Positions 1 through 7,916 of a stretch of DNA of 64,000 nt are shown piece by piece. The position numbers and the translations under genes were made by a program. A model generated the notes under the pieces. The model did no database searches and was not told where the DNA came from. It worked only from the letters and a program-made list of their open reading frames with translations. The stretch is from Pseudorhodoferax soli (GTDB lineage: Bacteria; Pseudomonadota; Gammaproteobacteria; Burkholderiales; Burkholderiaceae_C). The stretch's first letter is position 1; each line of letters starts with the position of its first letter. The stretch is taken from positions 186,001 through 250,000 of the forward strand of contig NZ_QPJK01000009.1 in NCBI RefSeq assembly GCF_003337555.1. The letters run 5' to 3'.

Positions 1-657
1 GTTGACGGCGCCCACCACCGCCAGCAGCACGCCGCCCAGCGCCAGCGCCAGCCCCAGGTCGCCCTTGCTGGTTTCCAGCGCGATGGTGGTGGTCATCACG
101 CGCGTGATGCCGGCGATGTTGCCGCCCACGATCATCACCGCGCCGACCTCGGCGATGGCGCGCGCGAAGGCGGTCAGCAGCACGGTGGCCACGCCGAGCC
201 GGTCGTGCACCAGCATCAGCAGCGCCGCCGTCAAGGGCCGCGCGCCCAGCGTGTGCAGCTGGTCGCCGCCTTCGGCCAGCGCTGCCAGCACCAGCCGGCG
301 CGTCAGCGCCGCGACCAGCGGGGTGACGAGCAGGCTTTGCGCCACCACCATGGCGGTCGGCGTGAACAGGATGCCCAGCGCGCCCAGCGGGCCCGAACGC
401 GACAGCAGCAGGTAGACCAGCAGGCCGACGACGACGGCCGGCAGGGCCAGCAGCGTGTTCACCAGCCAGACCAGCAGCGCATGGCCAGGAAAGCGCGCCA
501 CCGCGAGCCAGGCACCCAGCAGCAGGCCCGCCACGGCGCCCGCGGCCGATGCCGTGGCGCTGACCCGCAGCGACAGCGCCACGATGCCGAGCAGTTCGGG
601 ATCGGCCTTCAGGACGAGTTGCCAGGCCAGTGCCCAGCTGTCGGTGATGGTGTGCAT
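1..657 (-). CDS. tupB: Tungstate ABC transporter permease (TupB-like), 3' end outside window
   Basis: Integral-membrane permease of an ABC importer, probably for tungstate (or molybdate), passing the oxyanion delivered by a TupA-type binding protein into the cytoplasm. The 219 visible residues hold several hydrophobic helices, and the EAA-type loop that docks the ATPase is recognisable (residues about 160-180, AIAEVGAVMIVGGNI). The ATG at 657 gives a sensible N-terminus; I see no strong Shine-Dalgarno. The C-terminus and any ATPase gene lie beyond the left edge. It is the last visible gene of the formate dehydrogenase operon, 58 bases after fdhD, while a tupA-like gene sits at 12935-13753. 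Tungstate rather than molybdate is inferred from resemblance to TupB and from that tupA. Confidence 0.82.
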   Translation of the reverse strand, partial: MHTITDSWALAWQLVLKADPELLGIVALSLRVSATASAAGAVAGLLLGAWLAVARFPGHALLVWLVNTLLALPAVVVGLLVYLLLSRSGPLGALGILFTPTAMVVAQSLLVTPLVAALTRRLVLAALAEGGDQLHTLGARPLTAALLMLVHDRLGVATVLLTAFARAIAEVGAVMIVGGNIAGITRVMTTTIALETSKGDLGLALALGGVLLAVVGAVN

Positions 658-715
658 CGCGGGGCCGCATTGTCGGGGCAGCCGCGCTGCGGCCGGGCCG
701 CCAGGCCAGGGCGGC

Positions 716-1540
716 TCAGGCCGGGGCCGGCCCTGCGGCCTGCGGCTCGGCGTCGAAACGCTCCAGCCCCGTGTAGCACAGGAAGTGCCGGTTGGCCGCC
801 CGGCCGAACAGGCACATGCCCAGGCGCATCGCCAGGTCGTGGCCCATGGCCGTCACGCCGTTGCGCGAGACCACGATGGGCACGCCCATCTGCGCCGCCT
901 TGATCACCATTTCGCTGGTCAGCCGGCCGGTGGTGAAGAAGACCTTGTCGGCGCCGCCCACGCCGTGCACGAGCATCCAGCCGGCGATGGTGTCGATGGC
1001 GTTGTGCCGCCCCACATCCTCGGCGAACACCAGCATGCCGGAGCCCTGGAACAGCGCGCAGCCGTGCACCGAGCCGGCGCGGCGGTGCACGGTGTCGCGC
1101 TGCTTCAGGCTGTCCAGCAGGCCGTACAGCTGGCGCTGGGAGATGCGGGCGTCCTGCGCGTCGGGCAACTGCAGGCCGTCGAGTGCGCCCATCGCCTCGC
1201 CGAACACCGTGCCCTGGCCGCAGCCCGTGGTCACGATGCGGTGGGCCGTGCGTGCCTCCAGGTCGGCCAGCCCCGCGCGCGTGCGGACCGCAGCGGCATC
1301 CACCTCCCAATCCACGCTGACGGACTGCACATCGTCGCGCCGCGCGATGAGCCGCTGGTTGAGCAGGTAGCCCAGCACCAGCAGCTCGGGCTGGGCGCCC
1401 AGCGTCATGAGCGTGACGAGCTCGCGCTTGTCGACGAACACGGTCAACGGGCGTTCGGCCGGAATCTCGATGCTGCGGCGTTCGCCGTGCTGGTCGAGGA
1501 TCTCGATGCTGCGCAGCAGCGGCGCGCCCGCTTGCGTCAT
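716..1540 (-). CDS. fdhD: Formate dehydrogenase accessory sulfurtransferase FdhD
   Basis: FdhD (274 residues, normal length) passes sulfur from the cysteine desulfurase IscS to the molybdenum/tungsten cofactor so that formate dehydrogenase becomes active; it works in the cytoplasm. Family landmarks are VLGYLLNQ near residue 56, the TTGCGQGT loop at 104-111, HGCALF, VGRHNAIDTIAGW and the FTTGRLTSEMV segment. The loop that in E. coli carries CxxC has only Cys107; the second cysteine position is Gly110. The chosen ATG at 1540 begins MTQAGAPLLR; longer frames upstream are unsupported. It follows the structural fdh genes on the same strand, as expected for a dedicated maturation factor. Confidence 0.93.
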   Translation of the reverse strand: MTQAGAPLLRSIEILDQHGERRSIEIPAERPLTVFVDKRELVTLMTLGAQPELLVLGYLLNQRLIARRDDVQSVSVDWEVDAAAVRTRAGLADLEARTAHRIVTTGCGQGTVFGEAMGALDGLQLPDAQDARISQRQLYGLLDSLKQRDTVHRRAGSVHGCALFQGSGMLVFAEDVGRHNAIDTIAGWMLVHGVGGADKVFFTTGRLTSEMVIKAAQMGVPIVVSRNGVTAMGHDLAMRLGMCLFGRAANRHFLCYTGLERFDAEPQAAGPAPA

Positions 1541-1605
1541 GCGCGGCGCACCAGGCAGCGGGCGGTGCGCTGCGCTGGCCTCGAACCCGGTCGCGCCAGG
1601 CGCGT

Positions 1606-1977
1606 TCAGGGCTTGGACCCTGCGGCCGCGGGCTGCGTGGTGTTGTGCGGCGTGGCCGCTGTCTGCGGCGGCGAATGCGCGCCAGCGGCTTCCAGCGGCT
1701 TGGACTCGGGCGGCACGTAGTTGAAGGCGCCCGGATCGCTGCACGGCGGCGTGGGGGTGGGCTGCGCGGCCTTGCCTTCGGCGCGCGCGCGCTCCAGGTA
1801 GGCGGCGGCCACGCGGTCCATCGACTGGCACAGCTGGTAGGCGGCCACCTTGTCGGACCAGGCCGTGCGCGCGGTGGTCTCGGCGGCCTTGGCCTTGGCC
1901 TCGTCCGACAGCGCAGGCAACTTGGCCGAGGCGCCGCCAGCGGCAAGGACGAGGGCCAGCAGGGCAATGGGTCTCAT
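1606..1977 (-). CDS. Small exported protein of the formate dehydrogenase operon
   Basis: I do not recognise a named family. The 123-residue product begins with a short signal peptide (MRPIALLALVLAAGGASA) and is then hydrophilic, with two cysteines (in YQLCQSMD and TPPCSDPG) that could pair in the periplasm, and a low-complexity Pro/Thr/Ala tail. The ATG at 1977 is preferred over one 24 bases upstream because GGAG lies just before it and the signal peptide starts there. It lies 20 bases after the gamma subunit gene and 65 before fdhD, so it is probably co-transcribed. A periplasmic role with the dehydrogenase is inference from position only. Confidence 0.7.
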   Translation of the reverse strand: MRPIALLALVLAAGGASAKLPALSDEAKAKAAETTARTAWSDKVAAYQLCQSMDRVAAAYLERARAEGKAAQPTPTPPCSDPGAFNYVPPESKPLEAAGAHSPPQTAATPHNTTQPAAAGSKP

Positions 1978-1997
1978 GGGGGTCTCCGGAGGGCGGG

Positions 1998-3149
1998 TCA
2001 CGCCTGGCGGGCCTGGGGCAGGGGCTCCTTGGCGGCCCCAGCGCCCGAGCGCTGCGCGGGAATCTTGCCGGCCCGGATGTCGTCATGCCAGAGCGCGTGG
2101 TGCTCCTGGGCCCAGGCGTCGCTGACGTAGCCGGTGCGCATGGCCTTGTAGGCGCCCCGCATGCCGAGCGTGCCCAGGTAGATGTGGCCGAAGAAGGCGC
2201 ACAGCATCAGCACCGCGCCCGTGGCATGGAACATGTGGGCGATCTGCATGGTGCCGCGCGTGTAGGCCAGGTTCGGCACCAGGTGGTCCAGCACCAGGCC
2301 GGAGACCACCACCGTCAGGCCCAGCGCGAACACGCCGCCCCAGAAAATGCCCTTCTCGCCGGCGTTGAAGCGGTGCGAGGGCACCTCGTGGTCGGAGAAC
2401 ATGCCGCCGGCCTTCTTCACCCAGGTCCAGTCCTCGCGGCGCGGCAGGTTGTCCTTCACGAAGGTGAAGAAGATGACCACCAGCGAGACCGCGAACAGCG
2501 GCCCCACGAAGTTGTGCAGCGTCTTGAGCCCGTAGGTGACGAGGCCGAAGACGGTGTGCCCCATCCACGGCAGCAGCAGGAACTTGCCGAAGGCCATGAC
2601 CACGCCGGAGATGCCCAGCAGCACGAAAGCGATGGCGTTGAGCCAGTGGGCGGCGCGCTCGAAGGGCGTGAAGCGCTCGATGCGCCGGCCGCCCTCGGCG
2701 CTGGCGTGCCCCATGGTGCCGCGGCCGAAGTAGAACAATGCGATGGCGACCAGCGCGATCAGCATCAGCGCGCCACCGTAGGGAATGATCACGCGGTTGC
2801 GCACCTGCCGCCAGGCTTCGCCGGCCGTGGCGTAGTCGGAGCCGGGGTAGCGCTCGAAGCGCTGGATCAGCACGCCCTTCTCCAGGCCGGGGATCTGCGT
2901 CACGCCCGCGACCTCGCCCGAGTTGCGCACGCCGCGCCAGAACGGCGCGTTGTTGCCGGGCTGCGACTTCGCCCGCGCCGCGTTGCTGTCGTCGGCCTTC
3001 GGCTCAGCCGGTGCGACGAAGCCCGGCGGTGGGCCGTTGGCCGCCGTTGCGGCGGGCTCGGTCGCGGCAGCCGGGGCAGGGGCCTGGGCCCAGGCCCCCG
3101 CAGCCCCCAGCAGGGCGACCGCGATCCAGCGGGAAAGCGCCTTGTTCAT
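1998..3149 (-). CDS. fdoI: Formate dehydrogenase gamma subunit, cytochrome b556 membrane anchor
   Basis: This subunit anchors formate dehydrogenase in the inner membrane and carries electrons through two b hemes to quinone. The 383 residues have an N-terminal signal peptide ending near AWAQ (residue 21), a roughly 100-residue periplasmic extension rich in Ala/Pro/Lys, then membrane spans near 122-141, 170-187, 213-231, 268-288 and 303-325. Candidate heme ligands are His169, His198, His212, His305/308 and His322, all within or beside spans. E. coli FdnI/FdoI have about 210-220 residues and four spans, so this is the longer type with an extra N-terminal segment. Start ATG 3149, 23 bases after the lipoprotein gene. 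The symbol follows the E. coli paralogue. Confidence 0.92.
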   Translation of the reverse strand: MNKALSRWIAVALLGAAGAWAQAPAPAAATEPAATAANGPPPGFVAPAEPKADDSNAARAKSQPGNNAPFWRGVRNSGEVAGVTQIPGLEKGVLIQRFERYPGSDYATAGEAWRQVRNRVIIPYGGALMLIALVAIALFYFGRGTMGHASAEGGRRIERFTPFERAAHWLNAIAFVLLGISGVVMAFGKFLLLPWMGHTVFGLVTYGLKTLHNFVGPLFAVSLVVIFFTFVKDNLPRREDWTWVKKAGGMFSDHEVPSHRFNAGEKGIFWGGVFALGLTVVVSGLVLDHLVPNLAYTRGTMQIAHMFHATGAVLMLCAFFGHIYLGTLGMRGAYKAMRTGYVSDAWAQEHHALWHDDIRAGKIPAQRSGAGAAKEPLPQARQA

Positions 3150-3172
3150 GGTCGGGGCCTTTGCATCGGGGT

Positions 3173-3409
3173 TCAGGGCGTCAGCCGCAGGTACTCGTTC
3201 TGGCCGCGGTTGCGTTGCTTGATCTGCTCGTCCCAACTGGCCTGGTCGCCGGCTTTCCAGCCCGGCGCGCTGAAGCCGGTCTGCGGGCCGTTCCAGGCCG
3301 GCGTGCTGTTGCCATGGCTGGTGCCCGCATGCTGCGGCTTCTCGCCGCAGGCGGTCAGCAGCAGCGCGGCGGTGGCCAGCGCGGTGCAGCGGATGGAGGC
3401 GCGGGCCAT
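3173..3409 (-). CDS. Small lipoprotein between FDH beta and gamma genes
   Basis: A 78-residue predicted lipoprotein: signal peptide with lipobox LLTAC, Cys21 being the lipidated residue. The mature part is short, rich in Gly, Trp, Gln and Asn, and has no other cysteine. No known family is recognised. Its ATG overlaps the stop of the beta-subunit gene as TGATG (3411-3407), indicating translational coupling; a GTG one codon earlier is possible but less likely. Placement between beta and gamma suggests a membrane-tethered partner or assembly aid of the complex on the periplasmic side; this is inference from position. Confidence 0.75.
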   Translation of the reverse strand: MARASIRCTALATAALLLTACGEKPQHAGTSHGNSTPAWNGPQTGFSAPGWKAGDQASWDEQIKQRNRGQNEYLRLTP

Positions 3410-4002
3410 CACTTGCCCGGCTTTCCGTAGGCCGTGCCCCAGCCCCAGACCTCGCTGCCCTTGCCACGGTGCAGCACGCGGGTGCGGAAGATGTCGGCCA
3501 CCACATCGCCGTCACCGCCCAGCAGCGCCTTGGTCGAGCACATCTCGGCGCAGGCCGGCAGCTTGCCTTCGGACAGCCGGTTGCGGCCGTACTTCTCGTT
3601 CTCGGCGGCGCTGCCATGCTCTTCAGGGCCGCCAGCGCAGAAGGTGCACTTGTCCATCTTGCCGCGCAGGCCGAAGGTGCCGTTGCTCGGGAACTGTGGC
3701 GCACCGAAGGGGCAGGCGTAGCTGCAGTAGCCGCAGCCGATGCACACGTCTTTGTCGTGCAGCACCACGCCCTCGTCGGTGCGGTAGAAGCAGTCGACCG
3801 GGCACACCGCCATGCAGGGCGCGTCGCTGCAGTGCATGCAGGCGACCGAGATGCTTTTCTCGCCCGGCTCGCCGTCGCCCATGGTGACCACGCGGCGGCG
3901 GTTCACGCCCCAGGGCACATCGTTCTCGGCCTTGCAGGCGGTGACGCAGCCGTTGCATTCGATGCAGCGCTCCGCGTCGCAGATGAATTTCATGCGTGCC
4001 AT
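3409..4002 (-). CDS. fdoH: Formate dehydrogenase beta subunit, 4x[4Fe-4S] ferredoxin
   Basis: Electron-transfer subunit moving electrons from the catalytic subunit to the cytochrome b subunit. Its 197 residues carry four cluster motifs: Cys13/16/19 with Cys23, Cys55/58/63 with Cys67, Cys87/90/93 with Cys97, and Cys119/122 with Cys151/155. It is shorter than E. coli FdnH/FdoH (about 300 residues), because it lacks the C-terminal transmembrane helix, so it must be held by contacts with the other subunits. The ATG at 4002 follows the alpha-subunit stop by 10 bases with GGAG just upstream. The 3' end overlaps the lipoprotein start. Confidence 0.95.
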   Translation of the reverse strand: MARMKFICDAERCIECNGCVTACKAENDVPWGVNRRRVVTMGDGEPGEKSISVACMHCSDAPCMAVCPVDCFYRTDEGVVLHDKDVCIGCGYCSYACPFGAPQFPSNGTFGLRGKMDKCTFCAGGPEEHGSAAENEKYGRNRLSEGKLPACAEMCSTKALLGGDGDVVADIFRTRVLHRGKGSEVWGWGTAYGKPGK

Positions 4003-4012
4003 GTCGTTCTCC

Positions 4013-6988
4013 TTATGCGGCCTTCTCGATCTGGCACACGGTGGTCTTGGTTTCCTGCATCATCGTGACGCTGTCGTAGCCGTAGGTGGTGGCGGTGTTG
4101 ATCGCCTCGCCGCGCACGATGGGCATCGCGCCCTCGGGGTAGTACTTGGCCAGGTCCATGCCGCCCCAGCGGCCCGAGAAGTGGAACGGCAGGAACACCG
4201 TGCCCGCGTCGACCCGCTCGGTCACGAGGGCCCGCACCTTGAGGCCCTTGAAGTCGGGCAGGGCCGCCATCGGCGGGGTCTTGACCCAGACCTGGTCGCC
4301 GTTGCGGATGCCGCGGTCGTTGGCGGCGCGCGGGTTGATCTCGACGAACATCTCCTGCTGCAACTCGGCCAGCCAGGGGTTGGAGCGCGTCTCCTCGCCG
4401 CCGCCTTCGTACTCCACCAGCCGGCCGGAGGTCATGACCAGCGGGAAGGTCTTGCCGATGTCCTTGTTCTGATCCTGCACCGTCTTGTACAGCGTGGGCA
4501 GGCGCCAGAAGGCCTTCTTGTCGTCGTGCGTCGGGTACTTGGCGACGAGGTCGGCACGCGTGCTGTACAGCGGCTCGCGGTGCTGCGGGATCGGGTCGGG
4601 GAAGTTCCAGACCACGGCCCGCGCCTTGGCATTGCCGAAAGGGTGGCAGCCGTGGTTCTTCATGGTCACGCGGATGATGGCACCCGTGGGGTCGGTCTTC
4701 CAGTTCTTGCCCTCGGCCGCCTTCTGCTCGGCTTCGCTGAGCTCACTCCACCACCCCAGTTTCTTGAGCAGCAGGTGGTCGAATTCGGGGTAGCCGGTCG
4801 TGAGGTCCGCGCCCTTGCTGTAGGAGCCGTCGGCGGCCAGCAGCGACACCCCGGCGCGTTCCACGCCGAAGTTCGCGCGAAAGTTGCCGCCGCCGTCCAT
4901 CACGTGCTGGCTGGTGTCGTACAGGTTGGCCGTGCCGGGGTGCTTCATCTCCGGCGTGCCCCAGCAGGGCCATGGCAGGCCGAAGAAGTCGCCGTCCAGC
5001 ACGTAGCCGGTCTCCTTGTCGATGCCGCCCTTGGCGCGCAGCGTCTTCACGTCGAAGACGTTCATGTTGCGCATGTGCGCCTTCAGCCGCTCGGGGCTCT
5101 GCCCGGTGTAGCCGATGGTCCAGACGCACTTGTTGATCTCGCGCAGGATGTCCTCGGGCACGGGCTCGTCCAGGCCCTTGACCTTCTGCATCTTGTAGTT
5201 CTTGACCAGCTCCTTGCCGAAGCCCAGCTTCTCGGCCAGCTGGTACATGATCATGTGGTCGCTGCGGCTTTCCCACAGCGGCTCGATCACCTTCTCGCGC
5301 CACTGCAGCGACCGGTTGGAGGCCGTGCACGAGCCGCTGGTCTCGAACTGCGTGGTCGCCGGCAGCAGGTACGTGGCGCGGTTGGGGTTGAGCTCGCCGG
5401 GCTTGCCGGGCATGGCCGCCATCGCCGCCGTGGCGCTGGGGAAGGGGTCGATCACCACCAGCAGGTCGAGCTTGTCCAGCGCGGTCTTCATCTCCAGGCC
5501 GCGCGTCTGCGAGTTCGGCGCGTGCCCCCAGAAGAACAGGCCGCGCAGGTTGCTGTCCTGGTCGATCAGTTCGTTCTTCTCGAGCACGCCGTCGATCCAG
5601 CGCGAGACCGTCATGCCGGGCTTGGTCATCATGCCCGGCGCGTACTGCTGCTTCATCCACTCGAAGTCCACGCCCCAGGTGGCCGCGAAGTGCTTGAACG
5701 CGCCTTCGGCCAGCCCGTAGTAGCCGGGCAGGGAATCCGGGTTGGGGCCGACGTCGGTGGCGCCCTGCACGTTGTCGTGGCCACGGAAGATATTGGCGCC
5801 GCCGCCCGACTTGCCGATGTTGCCCAGCGCCAGCTGCAGGATGCAGGAGGCGCGCACCATGGCGTTGCCGATGGTGTGCTGCGTCTGCCCCATGCACCAC
5901 ACCAGCGTGCTCGGCCGGTTCTCGGCCATGATCCGGGCGACCTTGAGCGTGGTGGCCTCGTCCACGCCGCAGACCTCCTGCACCTTGTCGGGCGTCCACT
6001 TGGCCAGCACCTCCTCGCGCACCTGGTCCATGCCGTAGACGCGGTCCTCCAGGTACTTCTTGTCTTCCCAGCCGTTCTTGAACACCTGGTAGAGCACGCC
6101 GAACAGGAACGCGATGTCGGTGCCCGAGCGGATGCGCACGTACTCGTCGGCCTTGGCCGCGGTGCGCGTGAAGCGCGGGTCCACGACGATCACCTTGCAG
6201 CCCGTCTCCTTGGCATGCAGCAGGTGCAGCATGGACACCGGGTGCGCCTCGGCCGCGTTGGAGCCGATGTACAGCGCCGCCTTGGCGTTCTGCATGTCGT
6301 TGTAGGAGTTGGTCATCGCGCCATACCCCCACGTGTTGGCCACGCCCGCCACCGTGGTGCTGTGGCAGATGCGGGCCTGGTGGTCGGTGTTGTTGCTGCC
6401 CCAGAACGACAGCCACTTGCGCAGCAGGTAGGCCTGCTCGTTGTTGTGCTTGGACGAGCCGACGATGAAGATGGAATCGGGCCCGCTGGCCTTCTTGAGC
6501 TCCAGCATCTTGGCGCTGATCTCGCTCAAAGCCTGGTCCCAGCCGATGCGCTCGTACTTGCCGTTGACCAGCTTCATCGGGTACTTCAGGCGGAATTCGC
6601 CATGCCCGTGCTCGCGCAGCGCTGCCCCCTTGGCGCAATGCGCCCCCAGGTTGATGGGCGAGTCGAACACCGGCTCCTGGCGGACCCACACGCCGTTCTC
6701 GACCACGGCGTCCACCGCGCAACCCACCGAGCAGTGGCCGCAGACGGTGCGCTTGACCTCGACCTTGCCCTTGCCGGTGGCCGGCGCGTCGGCCGCGGCC
6801 TCGACCTTTTTGACCAGCGTCAGCTGCGACGCGGCGATGCCGGCGCCCACGCCCAGCCCGGAGCGGCGCAGGAAGGCCCGGCGGTCGACGGTGGGCACTG
6901 CATGGGCCAGTCCACGTGCCAGCTGGGCCACCAGGCCCGAGGACATGTGCACCGGGTGCGTGGCAGAAGACTTGCGGGTGAGCAACAT
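4013..6988 (-). CDS. fdoG: Formate dehydrogenase catalytic (alpha) subunit, Cys type, Tat-exported
   Basis: Oxidises formate to carbon dioxide using a bis-molybdopterin-guanine-dinucleotide metal centre. The 991-residue protein has a twin-arginine signal (DRRAFLRR at 35-42 followed by a hydrophobic stretch), so the folded enzyme is expected on the periplasmic side. A [4Fe-4S] cluster is bound by Cys83, Cys86, Cys90 and Cys118. The metal ligand is Cys208 in RICHS, encoded by TGC, so this is the cysteine and not the selenocysteine version. The C-terminal molybdopterin dinucleotide-binding domain occupies roughly 850-980. The gene is second in its operon, 13 bases after the small Tat-region gene. 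Whether it holds molybdenum or tungsten cannot be read from the sequence; the linked tup genes suggest tungsten is possible. Confidence 0.96.
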   Translation of the reverse strand: MLLTRKSSATHPVHMSSGLVAQLARGLAHAVPTVDRRAFLRRSGLGVGAGIAASQLTLVKKVEAAADAPATGKGKVEVKRTVCGHCSVGCAVDAVVENGVWVRQEPVFDSPINLGAHCAKGAALREHGHGEFRLKYPMKLVNGKYERIGWDQALSEISAKMLELKKASGPDSIFIVGSSKHNNEQAYLLRKWLSFWGSNNTDHQARICHSTTVAGVANTWGYGAMTNSYNDMQNAKAALYIGSNAAEAHPVSMLHLLHAKETGCKVIVVDPRFTRTAAKADEYVRIRSGTDIAFLFGVLYQVFKNGWEDKKYLEDRVYGMDQVREEVLAKWTPDKVQEVCGVDEATTLKVARIMAENRPSTLVWCMGQTQHTIGNAMVRASCILQLALGNIGKSGGGANIFRGHDNVQGATDVGPNPDSLPGYYGLAEGAFKHFAATWGVDFEWMKQQYAPGMMTKPGMTVSRWIDGVLEKNELIDQDSNLRGLFFWGHAPNSQTRGLEMKTALDKLDLLVVIDPFPSATAAMAAMPGKPGELNPNRATYLLPATTQFETSGSCTASNRSLQWREKVIEPLWESRSDHMIMYQLAEKLGFGKELVKNYKMQKVKGLDEPVPEDILREINKCVWTIGYTGQSPERLKAHMRNMNVFDVKTLRAKGGIDKETGYVLDGDFFGLPWPCWGTPEMKHPGTANLYDTSQHVMDGGGNFRANFGVERAGVSLLAADGSYSKGADLTTGYPEFDHLLLKKLGWWSELSEAEQKAAEGKNWKTDPTGAIIRVTMKNHGCHPFGNAKARAVVWNFPDPIPQHREPLYSTRADLVAKYPTHDDKKAFWRLPTLYKTVQDQNKDIGKTFPLVMTSGRLVEYEGGGEETRSNPWLAELQQEMFVEINPRAANDRGIRNGDQVWVKTPPMAALPDFKGLKVRALVTERVDAGTVFLPFHFSGRWGGMDLAKYYPEGAMPIVRGEAINTATTYGYDSVTMMQETKTTVCQIEKAA

Positions 6989-7001
6989 GGCGCTCTCCTG
7001 C

Positions 7002-7226
7002 TCAGACCCGCGCGGTCTGGTAGTAGCGCTTCACGTGTTCCGTGAGCTGGTAGCCGGAGCCGGCAGGCTGCGGGGCGGCGGCATCGGCAGGGGCTGCGCT
7101 GCGCACGGCGCCCGGGAGCACGGTGGCCGCCGCCGCTGCGGCGCCCGCGACGCCGACGCCGGCGAACACGGTGCGGCGTGACAAAGCGGGCTGGCGCATC
7201 TCGCGCGAAGGGTTTGGCTGGGACAT
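7002..7226 (-). CDS. Formate dehydrogenase region twin-arginine protein
   Basis: A 74-residue protein like the small Tat-type proteins often placed upstream of formate dehydrogenase genes. It has a twin-arginine motif (LSRRTVFAGVGV) with an Ala-rich hydrophobic stretch, and a conserved-looking C-terminus ending in HVKRYYQTARV. The ATG at 7226 is chosen because AGAGAGG stands about 8 bases upstream; a start 42 bases further upstream lacks such a site. It is the promoter-proximal gene of the operon. Function is not known; an assembly or chaperone role for the exported alpha subunit is a guess. Confidence 0.83.
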   Translation of the reverse strand: MSQPNPSREMRQPALSRRTVFAGVGVAGAAAAAATVLPGAVRSAAPADAAAPQPAGSGYQLTEHVKRYYQTARV

Positions 7227-7421
7227 CTGGCTAACCTCTCTCCGGCGCGATCGCCGGCACAGCGACACATATTACCGACCGAGCATATGACGCACCTGAA
7301 TTCCCGCATGCTGGGGATTGCCCCGATCTGTGGCGCCAGGGGGGCCAGGGCTACACTGCCGCGCATCGGCCGCACAGCGGGCCGCCAACCGGCGCCGCGG
7401 CGCCGCGGAGTGTCCACCACG
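7227..7421. promoter_or_regulatory. Divergent control region of the two formate dehydrogenase operons
   Basis: The region between the minus-strand structural operon and the plus-strand accessory operon must hold both promoters. It has an AT-rich island at about 7267-7290 (ACATATTACC, CATATGAC) in otherwise GC-rich sequence. A perfect inverted repeat, CCGGCG-CGAT-CGCCGG at 7242-7257, directly abuts the AGAGAGG ribosome-binding site of the first structural gene and would form a hairpin in its leader. No convincing -35/-10 pair could be assigned by eye. Confidence 0.5.
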
Positions 7422-7913
7422 GTGTTCTCGAACGAGCTTCCTCCCTGCATGTGCGTCGCGGTGCGCATCGACCGCCTGCGGCAACCCAGCCGCTGGGAGG
7501 AGTGGCGTTTCAGCATCGCCGAGGTCGTTGCCGACGATGGCGGCTTCGGCAGCGCCCCCCGGCTGCTGCGCGACGACGGCCGCTGCGCGCAGTGGCTGTT
7601 CCCCGGCCTGCCCGTCACCCTGCACCGCGATGAGGCCGAGGGCTATTATCTCAACCTCAGTTCCGGCGGGCCCGTCTGGTTCGTCATGTGGCGCATCGAC
7701 CACGCCGACCCATCGCGCGCCTGGCCCGAGATCGTGACCCTCTCCTACAACGAGGCCGGCCGCTTGCTCGACGCGCAGGAGCGCGTGGACAACTGCCCGC
7801 TGGACGAGCGCGTGCGCGCCGCGCTGCAGGATTTCGTCGACGTGCACTACCGGCCCGAGCCCAAGCGGCGCAAGCGCCCGGCGTCCTTCGTTGCGCCGCA
7901 AGAGCGGCGCTGA
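7422..7913 (+). CDS. DUF3305 family protein
   Basis: A cytoplasmic protein of about 163 residues matching the DUF3305 type commonly found with formate dehydrogenase genes in Proteobacteria; its biochemical role is unknown. The core reads WEEWRFSIAEVV, then YYLNLSSGGPVWFVMWR and a C-terminal basic tail. The start is uncertain: GTG at 7422 has GGAG 11 bases upstream; ATG 7449 and GTG 7410 are alternatives, and a longer frame from 7287 would run through the divergent promoter region. It leads the accessory operon and is followed 3 bases later by its usual partner DUF3306, so a joint role in enzyme maturation is likely but inferred. Confidence 0.78.
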   Translation: MFSNELPPCMCVAVRIDRLRQPSRWEEWRFSIAEVVADDGGFGSAPRLLRDDGRCAQWLFPGLPVTLHRDEAEGYYLNLSSGGPVWFVMWRIDHADPSRAWPEIVTLSYNEAGRLLDAQERVDNCPLDERVRAALQDFVDVHYRPEPKRRKRPASFVAPQERR

Positions 7914-7916
7914 GCC

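Noticed and set aside
6365-6367. Selenocysteine at the active site of formate dehydrogenase
   Set aside because: The codon for the metal ligand in RICHS reads TGC, so it is a cysteine and no readthrough signal is needed.
3812-7045. A very long open frame on the plus strand opposite the formate dehydrogenase subunits
   Set aside because: It is antisense to a clearly recognisable alpha subunit, has His/Arg/Ala-rich composition without family motifs, and arises from the high GC content.
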